Assembly: GCF_964199755.1 (NCBI RefSeq)
Contig: NC_133906.1
Span: forward strand, 4,154,001-4,218,000
From: Larus michahellis
Taxonomy: Eukaryota; Chordata; Aves; Charadriiformes; Laridae
DNA length: 64,000 bases
Reading direction: 5' to 3'
Under the pieces are notes generated by a model that searched no databases, was not told where the DNA came from, and saw only the letters and a program-made list of their open reading frames with translations. Positions 1 to 12,512 of this stretch are shown here, in pieces. Within the stretch, counting starts at the first letter, position 1. Every line of letters begins with the position of its first letter. Position numbers and translations under genes: made by a program.

Positions 1-1180
1 CCTCTCCTCTGGAACAGTGACCGTGGCAGTGGGGGAACAGGAAATTATATGGAAGGAAGTGTAAAACAAGAACATTCCTGCTTCATCCAATTACTGGAGA
101 GGGAAGGCGAGTGATCTTTCCTCCCAAACTTCCTCCTATCCCTACCTGGAATGCATATTTTTTGTGATTTCTTAGATTTAAATACATATGCAAAAATAGA
201 TAAAGTTATAAAACACTATATTTATTATCTATCTCCCTATATTTTACGCCGTAATCCTAGGAGAGACAGAACGCCTTTTCTTTTTTTCTGTCAGGTCTCT
301 TTACATGTATGGAGAGAGAACATACGTATATGCAGGTATCTAAGCACCTATGCACACAAATATGAATCATCCATTTCTCACAAAGTGAAAAAGGAATGGG
401 GCAACCAAGAACCACAACCATGTAACAAATACATACAGTATCTTGCAATTTTGGATAGCATAGTTCCATCTTTACACAAGCTTTCCTCAGAAACTTCAGA
501 AACAGGGCTATCTAGAGAATTCTGCTAAAATGTAAAGTGCAGGTGAAGTCCCACTGCTTATACAAAAAAATCAACAAGGTAAGACCATAACAGTGAACAC
601 TCCAACAAATAGTTTATAAAGCTACCTTTTTGATCAACCCTCCATGACAGGCACTTGAAAAAAAGATAATTTGAACTAGTTCCAGAACTGAACAGTTCAG
701 TACAATTCCAGCTGTCATTATTAGAAGAATCACAATCAGATTAATGCTTTAAAACATTTGACTTTCTTACTCTTCAGATGGTGCAGTCCCAGTGTTTCTA
801 ACCAGGTAACTGGAGCTAACGCTATCAGAAACGTACCTCCGCATCCATTGAAAAAAGGATTAAGGCATTAAATAGAATGGCTTGACAACAGGGGCTCACG
901 TTTTACAGACAAATTATGAAAAAGTGCTTTGGAAAAAGAAAACCAACAGAAAAACCAACACGACAGCATAAGAATACTGTGAGGTATCAAAACGCACATA
1001 CTCACACAGGTATCAAACCTGCCCTGGTTCTTCATTGTAGGGCGATCTTCTGTTTTAAGCAATGCTCTTCAAACTTTTTCCACCCAAGTGTACAACAACT
1101 AAGTGACGTAACATGCCAATCGCTAAAAATGAAGTGGTCCAAACAGCAAAAAACGGCAGAAGTGAACAATTGTTTCCTAC
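1..1180 (-). other. RANBP17: RANBP17 intron 4 (partial)
   Basis: Intronic sequence left of exon 4. It is AT-rich, with no recognised exon, RNA gene or transposon. Confidence 0.75.
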
Positions 1181-1347
1181 CTGCAAAAATTTTTTTACAT
1201 CAGCAATAATGTCTCTGAAGATGAGCTGATCTTTTAGTACCTCAAACCATCCTAATTTTGTAATTTTTGCAATGACTTGAACGAGAGCTTGGATGACAAA
1301 AGGAGCCAGTTTGGGTTGAGATGCTACATAGTTCAGAATGTAATTTC
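1181..1347 (-). CDS. RANBP17: RANBP17 coding exon 4
   Basis: 167 bp. It completes an Arg codon, then encodes 55 residues ending ADVKKFLQ. Acceptor TTCTTTACAG, donor GTAGGAAAC. It is the last RANBP17 exon in the window; the following human segment (beginning GTVEHCIIG) was not found at 1-1180. Confidence 0.95.
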
Positions 1348-4300
1348 CTGTAAAGAAGCATTTTAACATCAGCAACACATCTTCCATAAAGAAAATTAAT
1401 TAAATGGTTTAATAAAAACTTAAGGCATGGATTTTAAAATAAAACTGTATTCTTATGGTTAGTACAATAACTCTGAGTTACATTAAATCATTAAATACAG
1501 CTAAATATTTAGTAACACAAAGCACATGACATATACGATCAGTATTCTGGGATACATATGACAATAGTTTGTGAATTCAGAGAAGAGGTAAAACAGTAAT
1601 TTTTCATTCTGGTCCTATATATTGGGCACTGACTATTTCACTAGGTAACAGCAGCTCTCACAGACAATTCAAAATACACAAAAGTTTTTTCAGATGATGT
1701 TCCCTATTGAATGCTCTCAATTCAATTTGGAACATCTCTTTGGGTAATGCCCATTGCAGCTGCAGAAATTCCCCTCTAACCATAAGGAAATTAATCTGCT
1801 CCAAAAGCTGTTGAAATGTATAAAATGAAAGTTGATGAAAGCTAATTTTTACCTAAAAGAACACTGAAATCTTTGATAAGAAGCATCGGATTCTCAGCCA
1901 TGCATTTCAGAGTACTACTACCCATAGAACGGATAAAACAGTGCAGATTTTCTAAAAATCCAAATCGAATCATACATTCCTCGTGCAAAGCCTTTCACTA
2001 TTAAAGACCTAACGTATATTGCTTATCTCTTTTAGGATATAGCAATGACTTGAACGTAGATGCTAAGAAGAAAGGAAAATTCTGTAGGATCTTAATCCTT
2101 CAAGTAAGAACCTGACCTGGAGTGACTTTTACAAATGTTAAGAGCTGATCATAAGCAATGCTACATGTAAGTGACTGGTGGGCCTACAAGGAATACCTGC
2201 ATCTTTTATCCTTTACAAGTGTGAACTAAATCTCTCTAGCATCTTGTGAGATAAAGAGTCTATCTTGAAAAAATAGTATTTTTAAAAAATATTAAGTAAT
2301 CTGAGCTAACATATTTATTTGTTTTAATTTTGAAACTAGGAAGTGTTATTTTTGAGCTAATTGCAGAGAAATAATGGAAGATCTCACAAGCACCTTTACA
2401 TTCACTGTCTGACAATGACTACCATATGAATAACACGCTTGGTAAATGGGGAGAAATAGAGAAAAACACTAACTATCCACTGGATTGTTGCTGTGCTAAC
2501 ATGAAGTTTTAGATCCAACTAATATAATGACATTTTAACCACGAACGCTACTTACGAATGTCAATCCTTTGTTCAACAGGTAATGGAGATGCCCTGCTTA
2601 TAAGCTTAGACAGGCATGTTGCTGCTAGAAGCTGAGCATAGGACGTCTACAAAAACACATCAAAAGATATTATTCAAAAATAGGCTAATTAAAGGCAGTG
2701 ACAATAAGTCAAAACCTGATAAATAATCAATAAACCAGATTGGTTATCAGGTTCTGGTTATGTTTGTTAAGTGTACCAAAAATTTATTTGAGGATGTATT
2801 TCAGAAATATCTTTGTTTCATTAAAAACAAACATAAATTACAAAACGCTAATAAAATACTGGAGACCAAAAAATATCATCCCTTTGGATGGAAACCATTC
2901 ACCTAAAAGTAATTCACTATTCAGTGGAGTTCTTTAGTTTTGAAACCTGTTTTTAAAATCACTAAAAAGTTTAGAACTATGAGATGATTACCATGGGTCC
3001 AGCCCTGGATAAAAGATATTTTTAAATGTGTTTCCTTTTTTTCTTTCTCTCTGTTTTTGAATTATTTGAAAAACACAGCAAGAATTATACCGGATTCAGC
3101 TTGGACTATTAAATCAAGATCAACTCCCCTATCACTTTATCTGGAGTTAACCATGAAATTAAACACACAAAACTAAACTGAGTAATGCTAAGGTTTAAAC
3201 TAACAGACAACAGATAAGCAGTTTAAAGGATTTTTTTTTTTTTTTAAATAATTTTTTTCCCCATTGTAGCTCATAGCTGGAAATAAGAACAAGGTGATGT
3301 TCAAACACTGGGTTATACCACACTGTGTTCAGACACTGCTCTACAGAGGACACAATCCCCGATTACAACCCTTCTGAAAGTAGTACAATTGAAAGCTAAG
3401 ATGCTTCCCCTTTTTGTCTGTGACATCTCTAATGTAAGGTATCATCACTTCTACAAAGAACACCTCCAAATGAAAAAGATTCTAGAATCATTTATGAAAC
3501 AGAGTATGTACAAAAAAATCATAGAATACCAGGTTGGAAGGGACCTCAAGGATCATCTGATCCAACCTTTTTTGGAAAAAAAAGGGAAAAGCATTTTGCT
3601 TTTATTGTACTGACATGGTAATGGCCCAAAGCTGAGAAACCTATGTGAGGTTCCATCAGCGTGATTATATTTATGGGTAACACTTCTTTCAGATACTTAC
3701 CGTTCCTTGTTCTAATAGAAGCTGGCATTGACTAAGACATTCTGGGCTATCAATAAGCTCCAAGAGTACCTTCTCAGCTTGCATTCGCTGGGCTAGATCA
3801 GTTCCTTCATATAGGTGGTTACATAGTACTTCCAGTTCTGCCAGACTCTGTCAGGAAAGAACACAATTGAAACATCCATGAAGGCTTTTCAACCACGTAA
3901 GATTTCTTTAAGCGTTTATAAACCTAGATACTATACCAGTAACATGAACTGTTACCTATCCTAAGCTTTCCAGATGATTCACATTTAAATAAGAGGCCTT
4001 CTGTGACAAAAAGCCAAAAATAACTCTGAAAATTAAGTTGGCATTTCTTATTCTCTCAGCTACCGAAGCATTTTCAGTATGGTTCAATCCATCTGGTTTT
4101 CTGAGTCTTCAGATGCAAAGCCCACAGCTTTTCCAAAGAGAGATGAAAAGATGGAGAACAGTGAACAGTTTGAGCTATGCTACTTGGAAAACTTGCAGCA
4201 AATTTCATTTTAAAAGCTGCAATTACTCGTCAAATTCCTACACCTGGAAAAAAATAGCATCATCTGTATCTGTTGATGCAAATACCAGTGAAAGACGGGA

Positions 4301-7300
4301 CAATTCAGAAGCTATAGTAGCAAAAAAAGAGCTAAAATTCCTCTCCACCTAGAAGTTGAAAAAAAGGTCTCTGGTAAGAAGGTGTGGGGGGGGAATATCT
4401 CTCTCCTGTGTGAGGGATATGATTTATTTCTACTAGTCACTGTCTCACAGGAGATAAACCCTTTTTAAGCACGTTTCGCAATCACCACACAAACAGAAGT
4501 TTCAGCATCCATCCCAAAGCCTACGTAACTCTCGTCAATAACTGGTCACACCATTAGAAGGTACCCAGTAAATATTTCATGACTTGAGTTTGGCTTAGAA
4601 AGAAGACGCAGAGAGAAACCTGCAGAATTTGACCAGTCTCATTTAAAGTCAAAATCCTGCTCAGCAGCCCTTCCAAACAGATGTTTTGTACTTGAAATAA
4701 AAGATTTGGTTCGGCACAATCTAGCATCACTTATGCTGTAGCTCAAATGCCTTTCAAAAATCCAAGACAGTAACAGTGTCTTTGACAACCAAAGTACATG
4801 CGATTTTGTCAATCAAAGCATGTAATTTCTGAGACGCACTTCTTATCTTAAAAAAATAAATCATGGTCTTTTTCCCATATTTTTCCTTCTTCTTGTTGTG
4901 CAGATGGAGTTCTTGGGTTTGTTCAGCTTTTTCAGAATTTCAGTAATAATGACACTTCAGGAGTCCCTGATTTGCAGTCAAAAAGTAGCCATGACTTGTT
5001 GCTTTGAAGAAATTGTAAGAAATAGCACATTTGACCTCTGGAATGAACACATCTAATACCTCAAATAGAGCTCAACAGAGACATCCTTTGTTTCCCTTCC
5101 ATGTTCAAAGGAGTGGAGAAAAAATAAGGAACAGGTAACAATCCCAGTAACACAATTTTAAATGAAGCCCGATCCACGCCAAGTGAAAATTAAGACTCAT
5201 AAAATTCAAGCATACACGTTAGAGAACATATAATACAACACAAACGCCACATAATTGGGATAAAACATGGGAATAAGGACATCTAGCAAAGATAGTCTTC
5301 AGACATAAATTACAATGCATCTTTCCGTAATGGAACAATTCTAATATAATCTGAGAAGCACGAACCAAATTATCATGCCATAACCAGCAAAAATTAAAGA
5401 CCCTTCTATATTTGACCTGAAATTTGACTTCCAAGTCGGGCCAACCTCAGCAACCAGTTTGAGAAAGTCCAGAATAAAACTGGGATATCGGCCCAATCAC
5501 CAAGGCCTAAATCATCTGTATACTAACTAGCATTAAAATATCAAACCATTTATAAGCTGGCTAAGCAATAATTTATATACAAAGAATTGATAGCGGATTT
5601 CAAAAACAAATAAACTTTAATGCACGGTATCAATATGTTAAGGTTACACCAAAATTTAGAAATTTAGGCTAAGGATTAGAGTTAACTTCTTATTGACAAG
5701 TTAAAACTGTGAAGCATTTTATCTGATGGATGAGGGAATCCCACCACAGATTTTTAAAGCAAGCCCGAACAACAACTAGATAATGATCTTCAAAGAAAAG
5801 CTGGTTTATCGTCTATTGAGACGGATGGCCTTCAGCACTTTGAAATACTTTATCTGGACATTTGGTCTCAAGAGAACATTATGACACGTTTCTTATTGGT
5901 AGGCTTGAGGTACGGCCAGAGATGTCTCAGAATTCTCAGACTGCCAAGGAACTTGTTAGATGTTCTCTGGGTTATATTTTATGTGTAGTACACCAAGAAA
6001 ACGTGCCGTGATTCAGATAGCGAAACCAAAAAATACAACCTGAAATCAGCAAATACAACCATCTTGTATATGACGGCAACTCAGATGAGCAATAGATATT
6101 ATTCAACTTGATTAAGAAAAAAATATTTGGAGAAACCAATGAGAAGTCAAACACTAGCTCTCTATATTAGATGTATATTTTCTTCGAGAAAACAGAAGAC
6201 TGTCACAATCCCTTTTTATTGTGACACAAAACATGTGAAACTGATGCCTTCAGAGACCTCCTTTACTCAAGTTCTTATCAATAGCTGAAAGGTGACTCCT
6301 AAGAAAACAACAATACTGTCGACGAAGAGGATGTAGCAGTGAGCCGCTGGCTGCTTTAGCAAGTCAGGAGTAGCAACAGACCTGTATAAAAAGTGGCATT
6401 TTTGATCACAAAATGCAACTTTTCCCAAGAAGCAGATTCACATCCTAATGAAAAAGCTTAGATACTGCGATTATTTTTTTTTTCAGCTTGTCACACTTTC
6501 ATAATGTTCAAGAATAAGCTAAATAAAGCTCTGCAGACACTTCTGGTCCCACCTCCCCAGCTCTCAAGAGTCCCTGGCAGCTCTCCTACTAGCCCATGAA
6601 AGAGCCAAGGTCCAGAAATGCCGGGGGCCCAGCTCAGCAGCAACCCACCAGGCAAGCGGCCAAGGAGCCAAGTGAACTGGCAGGAAACCAGGTAAGTTCA
6701 CGCTTAAAGTTTTGCTGACACTGACAAATTCCCACAGACATTCTGATTTTAATCAGCCTTTTCTGACTGAAAACATGCTATGAAGAGGGTTCCACCATCT
6801 CAACGTGAGAGCAACAGGACAGGCATAACCGTTGAAACGCTACCATATGAGGTGACAACAAAAGGTATTTTAGTGGTCCTTTTACATAGCGCACCTGGTG
6901 CCCAAGTATTTCAATAAAGGCCTTAAACAGCCACTGTGGAAGCTGCTGCCACCACTCCAGTGGAACCCCAAGGGACTCCAGGTGAATACCTGACACCTCA
7001 GGATGCTGTGTCTTCTGGGGCCGCTTTCCCGCCCCCGCTTTTCACCTCCATTTTCTGAGGCACCGTTTCGGTGGACAATGCCCCCCCCGGACAACTCCCG
7101 GTGAGGGGCTGCCTCTGGCCCTCAGGGCTGGGGCCGAGCTGTGGGCCCACCAACGCCTTCGGGAAGAGGTGGCCACAGGCGAGCAGGTGCAGCTAGCTCC
7201 CACAGGCCTGGAGTAGCCACGAACCCAGCATCCCAAGCGAACAGACACCAACGCGATGGGAAGTGTGGAAAAGCCATGCACAGCCGGCCAGCCCCGCAGC

Positions 7301-7710
7301 TGCCGGCGCCACACGCCCCCCACGCTGTGACATCGCGGCTCCAACTCCCACGGCGAGGCCAGCACCACCCGCGTCCCCCCCGCAACCCGACATCCCCCCC
7401 CGCCTCACCACAGCTCACCCGAGACCGCCACCGCGGTCCACAGCACTCCGACGGAGCCCGCTCGCCTCAACACCGCCCGCTCCCGGCCACCCCCGCCCAG
7501 GGCGAAGCTCCGCACGCCGCGGTCCCCTGCCCCGTTCGGCCGCCGCGGCCGCAGCCGCCCCGCAGCACGCCCAGGGCTCCCCCGCGCCCCTCAGGACCTC
7601 CCTATCCTCTGCCGTGGTTCTGCCCCAACAGCCCGGCCGTGCCCCAAGGTACCCCGCCGCTCCACCCGCCGCGCCGCGGCCGCTGCACTGACCTGGAGGC
7701 GCCGCGCCAT
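1181..7710 (-). CDS. RANBP17: RAN-binding protein 17, 5' part (coding exons 1-4; gene runs off the left edge)
   Basis: RANBP17 is an importin-beta superfamily nuclear transport receptor closely related to exportin-7 (XPO7). The model joins 7710-7693, 3847-3701, 2646-2556 and 1347-1181 and encodes the first 141 residues of a protein that is about 1,090 residues in human. The N-terminus reads MARRLQ then SLAELEVLC; human RANBP17, as I recall it, has a six-residue first coding exon followed by the same SLAELEVLC. Residues about 30-100 correspond to the Ran-binding importin-beta N-terminal domain ([19 protein letters not shown], then [10 protein letters not shown]). The segments [20 protein letters not shown] and [10 protein letters not shown] favour RANBP17 over XPO7. 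All junctions are GT-AG with matching phase (0, 0, 1). The start codon has a good context (A at -3, G at +4) and lies in a CpG island. Domain and paralogue assignment are from memory of the family. The remaining exons lie outside the window. Confidence 0.95.
1348..2555 (-). other. RANBP17: RANBP17 intron 3
   Basis: 1,208 bp, AT-rich. It contains a 50-codon open stretch on the minus strand (1842-1994) that ends in a usable GT donor but matches no family I know. No repeat recognised. Confidence 0.85.
2556..2646 (-). CDS. RANBP17: RANBP17 coding exon 3
   Basis: 91 bp encoding [17 protein letters not shown] through PVEQRIDI plus one base of the next codon. Acceptor TTTTTGTAG, donor GTAAGTAG. Confidence 0.95.
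2647..3700 (-). other. RANBP17: RANBP17 intron 2
   Basis: 1,054 bp with a T-rich tract near 3232-3258 and a CR1 3'-end remnant at 3517-3572. Nothing else recognised. Confidence 0.85.
3517..3572 (-). mobile_element. CR1 LINE 3'-end remnant
   Basis: The stretch with ATCATAGAAT, then GGTTGGAAGGGACCTCA, then GATCATCTGATCCAACC is the reverse complement of the very common avian CR1 retrotransposon 3' end. The element is therefore oriented on the minus strand, with its 3' terminus at the left. Only about 55 bp survive, with no coding part. It lies in RANBP17 intron 2. Confidence 0.9.
3701..3847 (-). CDS. RANBP17: RANBP17 coding exon 2
   Basis: 147 bp, 49 codons, from [17 protein letters not shown] to LLLEQGT. 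The acceptor CCTGACAG and donor GTAAGTATC are near consensus. Phase 0 at both ends. Confidence 0.95.
3848..7692 (-). other. RANBP17: RANBP17 intron 1
   Basis: 3,845 bp. It is AT-rich from 3.8 to 6.5 kb, then turns GC-rich as it enters the promoter CpG island. No exon of this or another gene was recognised. Confidence 0.8.
7693..7710 (-). CDS. RANBP17: RANBP17 coding exon 1
   Basis: Encodes MARRLQ and ends at a GTCAGT donor, phase 0. The six-codon length matches the human first coding exon as I recall it. The 5'UTR extends rightwards into the CpG island; its start cannot be fixed from sequence alone. Confidence 0.9.
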
Positions 7711-7716
7711 CTTCCC
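7702..7716 (-). promoter_or_regulatory. RANBP17: YY1-like element containing the RANBP17 start codon
   Basis: The minus strand reads GGGAAGATGGCGCGG, so the AAGATGGCG core contains the ATG of coding exon 1. YY1 motifs placed over initiation codons are known in TATA-less vertebrate promoters. Binding is not shown here. Confidence 0.5.
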
Positions 7717-7882
7717 GAGCGGCGGCGGGAGCGGGCCGCGGGGAGGGGCGGTGTGCCCGGCCGGGGCTGGGGGCCGGCCGGCTGCCGGGGGCGGCCGTTG
7801 GGGCGGTGCGGGGCCGCCTCCCGCGGGCGGAGCGCGGCAGCGGCCCCGCCTGGGCCGGGGCGAAGGGGCGCCGGGCGCGGGC

Positions 7883-7894
7883 GGCGCCATCTTG
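7883..7894 (-). promoter_or_regulatory. YY1-like element, upstream copy
   Basis: The minus strand reads CAAGATGGCGCC, close to the YY1 motif AAGATGGCGGC. It lies about 175 bp upstream of the RANBP17 ATG and near the CCAAT box, in a position typical of a transcription start region. Binding is inferred from motif alone. Confidence 0.5.
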
Positions 7895-10800
7895 TCCCTG
7901 CAGCCCCCATTGGGCGCTGTGGTGTGCGGCGAGCGGCTGTCGGCGGGCTTGCCTTCCCCTCCTGCTGCCCGCAGCCAAGCAGAGGCATCTCTCCTGACTG
8001 AAAAGGGCATGTTTTTAACTAGTTACCGCATTTAGGTGCTGATGAAAATTGATATTTTGCTTTGCACAATGCAGATTAAGATACACCTTTCCAAAGAATT
8101 TACTCTCCAATTGTGACAGCACCAGCGAAGGGAAAGCTTTCCTCAGTGAACGTGGGAGCTTCAGGTCAACACAGTCCATGAGAGATTGTAAGAATATTCC
8201 CAATTTATAGCCAGCAATTCACGAGTTGCATGGGTGTGATTCAATGTAGTGTTAATTTCCTACATTTATAGCTCAGTAAACATGGGCCAAGCCAGCACAA
8301 TGCCTCCCTGTCTGTGCTTCTTAAAAGACGCAAACTAAAGCCTGGGGTGCTGAGGTGGATTTTGAACCAGGGCAGCATCTTGGATGTTGATTCCAGTTTG
8401 GGAAGTGCTGGAAGGTTGCTGAGAGTAGAAAAATCCTTGAACTCCGCTTCAATCCAGGAGGCCAAGGAGCGGACGCTGAGGTGGTTGCAGCTGTGCCTGA
8501 AGGGACGGGTGCCTCAGTTACTCCAGATAAGGGGGAAAATCCCCCTCTACAGGTGCCTAGAAAGGAGAGCAGAAACTAAATTGAGAGAATAGAGTTGTCT
8601 CAGTCTGCAGTTGGATGAGATGAATCCCATCTTTGCTAAGCGCTGGTTCAGATAATGCGTGGGGTCTGTGACATCAAAATTAACATAGATATTTCACTTC
8701 TTAAGTTCAAGCACTGCAAAGAGAGAATCTTATCCAGTACATCCTTTTTCTAGAGTTAAAGGAATAAGTCAGTGTTAGTGAAGAAACACACCATGTAAGT
8801 GGGAGACAGAAAAAAGTCAGTATTGAGATTATCCACGTTAAGGACATAAAGTGACTTGAACAATGTCTACGAGTATCTGCATGTGAAAAAATGTCTTTTA
8901 ATGCAGCTAGATTCTTAACTTCAAAGAAAAAGGTGTAATTGATTCTAACCACTATGACGTGAAGCTGGACAACTTTGGAACAGAACTAAGCAGTGCTGGC
9001 AACTCTCTGCCGGAATAACTGGCACCAAAGGATGGGGTATTCCCTGTCCCTAGAGCATGTGGTCGCTTTCCTAAAAGGTGATGCTGTAGGTACGTGAGCT
9101 GCTGCCTTGGGCAGAAATTGGTGAGGTTGTCCGGCGTGGGTTGCAGAGCCCGTCACAGACTGCGTGCACCTGCAACATTGCATCATACGCAATCAGAGAG
9201 CAACCAGTTTTTGTCACTAATGAAGAAACCTAAAAAAGGCCAAAGCAAGAGGAGCATGTCTGTATTCCTTGTCCTGCTAAAGGTGAGCGGTGGTACTGTA
9301 CGGCATAGGGCCACACAGTGCCCAGGGTAAAACTCAGCAATGCGTATTAGTTTAGGCTTCACGAGACACTTTTGGGGTCAGTGGCATGGGGAGGAAGGAG
9401 GATTCAAGATCAAGAAACGAAGTGTGATGGAGGAGAGGCAGCGAGGCCTGCTGCTATAGCCAGCTGAAAGCATTTATGAATATTGCACCCAAAAAGCTTG
9501 AAATTTTTGTTGGGCACGCTGTTGTTTGGTGTTTTAACACAGTAGGAAGGATTTTTGCCTCGACTTCCCCTGCTTTGAACTCCATGGTAGTCCATGTCAT
9601 TTTTTTTCCGGTTAACAGATGATACAGGGCCTGAGCAGTTTGTGTACAATTATTTGTGTTTCCCCACCGCTCCATTGCCCACATTGCAGAAATTCCTATG
9701 TGAAGTGTGGTAGCCCCAAAGAAAATGTGAAATGAGGACTAGGGAATGAAATGGTGACTTGGGGGTAAGAAAAGTCATCCATAAATTATAGTGTGGAAAC
9801 TTTGTGAGACTTTCTGATGCAATACAATTATAAACTGTCGGAAGAGCCAGAAGCAGCTTGCCAATGCAGGTCAAAAAGGTAAGAGGAAGTTCTTGCGTAT
9901 CCTTCAAAGACCTTGACCCTGTGAGCTGAGTTTCAGCTCTAGCAATGACTCCGTGTCCTGCTGCAGGTGATGGGCTGTTGCCTAGGCTGTGCCACTAAGC
10001 TACGCAAAGGCATGCATAAATGAGGTTAATAAGTTAAATAGTTCAAGAGCTGAGCGTAACCTATGGACAGCATAGGTAGCTAAGCGTACGGGAGTGTGTT
10101 TTCTCTTAGCCAGAAACACCCTCTCCCCTCCGACCCGGGTCTCCTTTCTGTGTCGGCAGATGAGCACGGACAGAAGTGAGAACACAGAGCTTGTACCACG
10201 CGGGAGGCAGGGAGCACAGGCTCTGCTGTGTGCTCAGCGACACAGTGCAGCCATGTGACTCTTTGTACCTTATTTAATCATCAATTGAATCATTTAATCT
10301 CTCAGATGCAGGCAATTGCATTTCTGTATCCGATTTCTGTCAACTATAGCCTGATTATTTTAAGGGGAAAAAAATTGGTCTAGCTAAAGAATTAATGGAT
10401 TCCTAGACTAATACTTGACAAAACTCCTGAGATTTAACACAGCAAGTAAGAATGTTAGACTGTGAAATTACCCCAGACTATGTCAGAGTCCTAGTCCAAA
10501 GGACAAAGCTGCATTAAGGACTGTAATTTATTAATGAACTTTTATGCCATTCCGTTATCTTTATATGGGAGGGGGAAGTGACCCAGTGAAGGTGCTTATG
10601 TGATGGGCATTGACAGGAGGAAGTTGTGCCATGAAATTCAGACTTGCTTCCCTGGAAGATAACGACAAAATTCTTGCTATGTTCCAGGGAAGCTGAATTA
10701 AAGGAGGATTTTAGGTCTGCCTCACAAGAGACCTCCCTGCAGTATTATTATACAGTTTCCAGCTCAAGTCTGCCTTGTTTTCTGCTAGGTGAAATAAAAT

Positions 10801-12055
10801 CAACTTCCTGAATTTGATGTTACTTTGGATTATGTGAATAGATCTGTTGCCCCAGGCAATGCATTCACAATTAGATCCATTTGTTTGCCACGCTGCTTAG
10901 AGAGGGCTGAATCTTCTCCATGCATTTTTTTTAAATTTATTTTAAGTGATGTGATTAAAGCATATAAACAAAACCAGCCATTTCTGTCCCTCCCCCAAAA
11001 AGAAGTAGCAAAGATCAGGGTACATCACATCAGGATTTTCCCTACCATGCAGTTTTCTTACTGAAAGGAATGGCTGATAATTTACAACAAATTATTAAAT
11101 ATATATATAAAAAAAATACAGAGAGAAATGCAATATATTTAATTTAGAACCCTTTGTTCTGGGAACGTTAGCTTTATTTAAATCAACATAGTCCATCAGG
11201 CCAAACAGTCGCAGACTGATATTGGATGTGGTTCTGCTACACATTTTCTCATTCAAACATTCTTTTCTTTCTGTTTTTCATTTTTTATTAACAACAGCAA
11301 AAGGCCCTCAAGAATTCTAATTTATTTCAATGGCTAATGATTTCAAGATCATTTTTTGTGCCATGTACTAGTCTATGCCAATATATTGCCACAATTTAGT
11401 GACTGGTTTAGTAATGTAATTCACTCATTTGCAATGCAGATCACAATTGATTTTGAATATGTCTGCAGATTAAATAGTTCCATAGAAATTCTCACTTTTA
11501 AAAAAAATTCAGTGATTTCTACCAGACAATTTTATGTTCAAATTAATATATAGTAGATAATAAGAAAAAATTATTAGACATATCACTAAGAAGACCAGGA
11601 AGAGACCAAACCAACAAAATCAGTAGTTAAATAAGAAGCCATTTCAATGACACAGTGGCATGCTTTCTACTTACAAGTTCACAGTACTCCATGAAGTCTG
11701 GGACAAAATAAATTATTCTTTGCTTGTTTGCTACCTGGACACAGATCAATAATACCTCAGGGCAAACGCAGTCTATAGCCAATCTCTTAATGTAATTCAA
11801 ATTGAAAGGAAAAATCTGCCTAATGGCAAAAAGCACAAAGCGGCACAACATTACAGGAGGAGTTTGTGATGCACTGCATATACATTAATAAAATCTACAC
11901 AGTATGTGTATGTATACAGTAAGATTACCCTTAAAGCTTCCATAATACCATTAATTTAACTTAAAGTTACCTCAGTGTGTGCAGCGTATGGGATAAAGAC
12001 GACTGCAAATACTGAGGCTTTACATTCAGATGCCTGAACTTTTGCTTCCTTAGTC

Positions 12056-12074
12056 ATTCTGTGATTCTGTGATT
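12056..12074 (+). mobile_element. Probable CR1 3'-terminal octamer repeat
   Basis: Two copies of ATTCTGTG followed by ATT, with an 8-bp period. This is the terminal repeat at the 3' end of CR1 LINEs in sense orientation. The CR1 body to its left is not recognisable, so this is either a very short or heavily decayed insertion or a chance octamer repeat. Confidence 0.45.
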
Positions 12075-12451
12075 AATGTCGTTCAGTAATTTACTGTTAT
12101 TCATCTGTCCTCAGCCAATGGCAACCCGTAGGTGTAACTGCCTCCCAAAGGTGGTTTTCATAGTTTGGTCTCTTCCATCACCTATTAATGGTGAGCCAGC
12201 CTTCACGTAATTAGTTAACAAAAGCAATTGGAGACATTTTACAGGGTGATTACTTGGAAGTTTTGTGGTTTTGAATTGCATTTCATTTGCTGTCTAATTC
12301 ATGCCGATCAAGAAGTGGTTGAGACAATTGGAAAAAACGTGCATGTGTTCTGGTGGTTTGAAGAAAAAAAACAATGCCTGCTTTTCTGTCTGCCCTTTCC
12401 AGAAGTGTGGCAATGCGGAAGATGTTTTAGTTGGACATAGTATAGATGGGT

Positions 12452-12512
12452 CAGACATAGGAGCACGTCTTGGACATACAGGAGCAAGTCTTGGACATGT
12501 AGGAGCAAGTCT
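12452..12512 (+). repeat. 21-bp minisatellite, about three copies
   Basis: A shorter first unit (CAGACATAGGAGCACGTCT) is followed by two 21-bp units, TGGACATACAGGAGCAAGTCT and the same with GT for AC in the middle. Because the period is a multiple of three it keeps a reading frame open (repeated GASLGH), but there is no sign of a gene. Intergenic. Confidence 0.85.

Larger units (their letters stand above)
7020..7970. promoter_or_regulatory. RANBP17: CpG island over the RANBP17 5' end
   Basis: About 950 bp of very GC-rich sequence with dense CpG, set in AT-rich flanks. It covers coding exon 1 and the start of intron 1. It includes a CCAAT box on the minus strand at 7909-7913, about 200 bp upstream of the ATG, and two YY1-type motifs. 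No TATA box was noticed. This is the usual design of a broad housekeeping promoter. Long ORFs through the island in several frames are a by-product of high GC content. Confidence 0.88.

Noticed and set aside
151-528. 125-codon plus-strand ORF
   Set aside because: AT-rich sequence antisense to RANBP17 intron 4, with a chance-like composition and no domain.
7141-8001. 286-codon plus-strand ORF and several overlapping minus-strand ORFs
   Set aside because: They lie in the CpG island, where stop codons are rare. The products are Pro/Arg/Ala-rich with no domain, and the real gene (RANBP17 exon 1) uses only 18 coding bases here.
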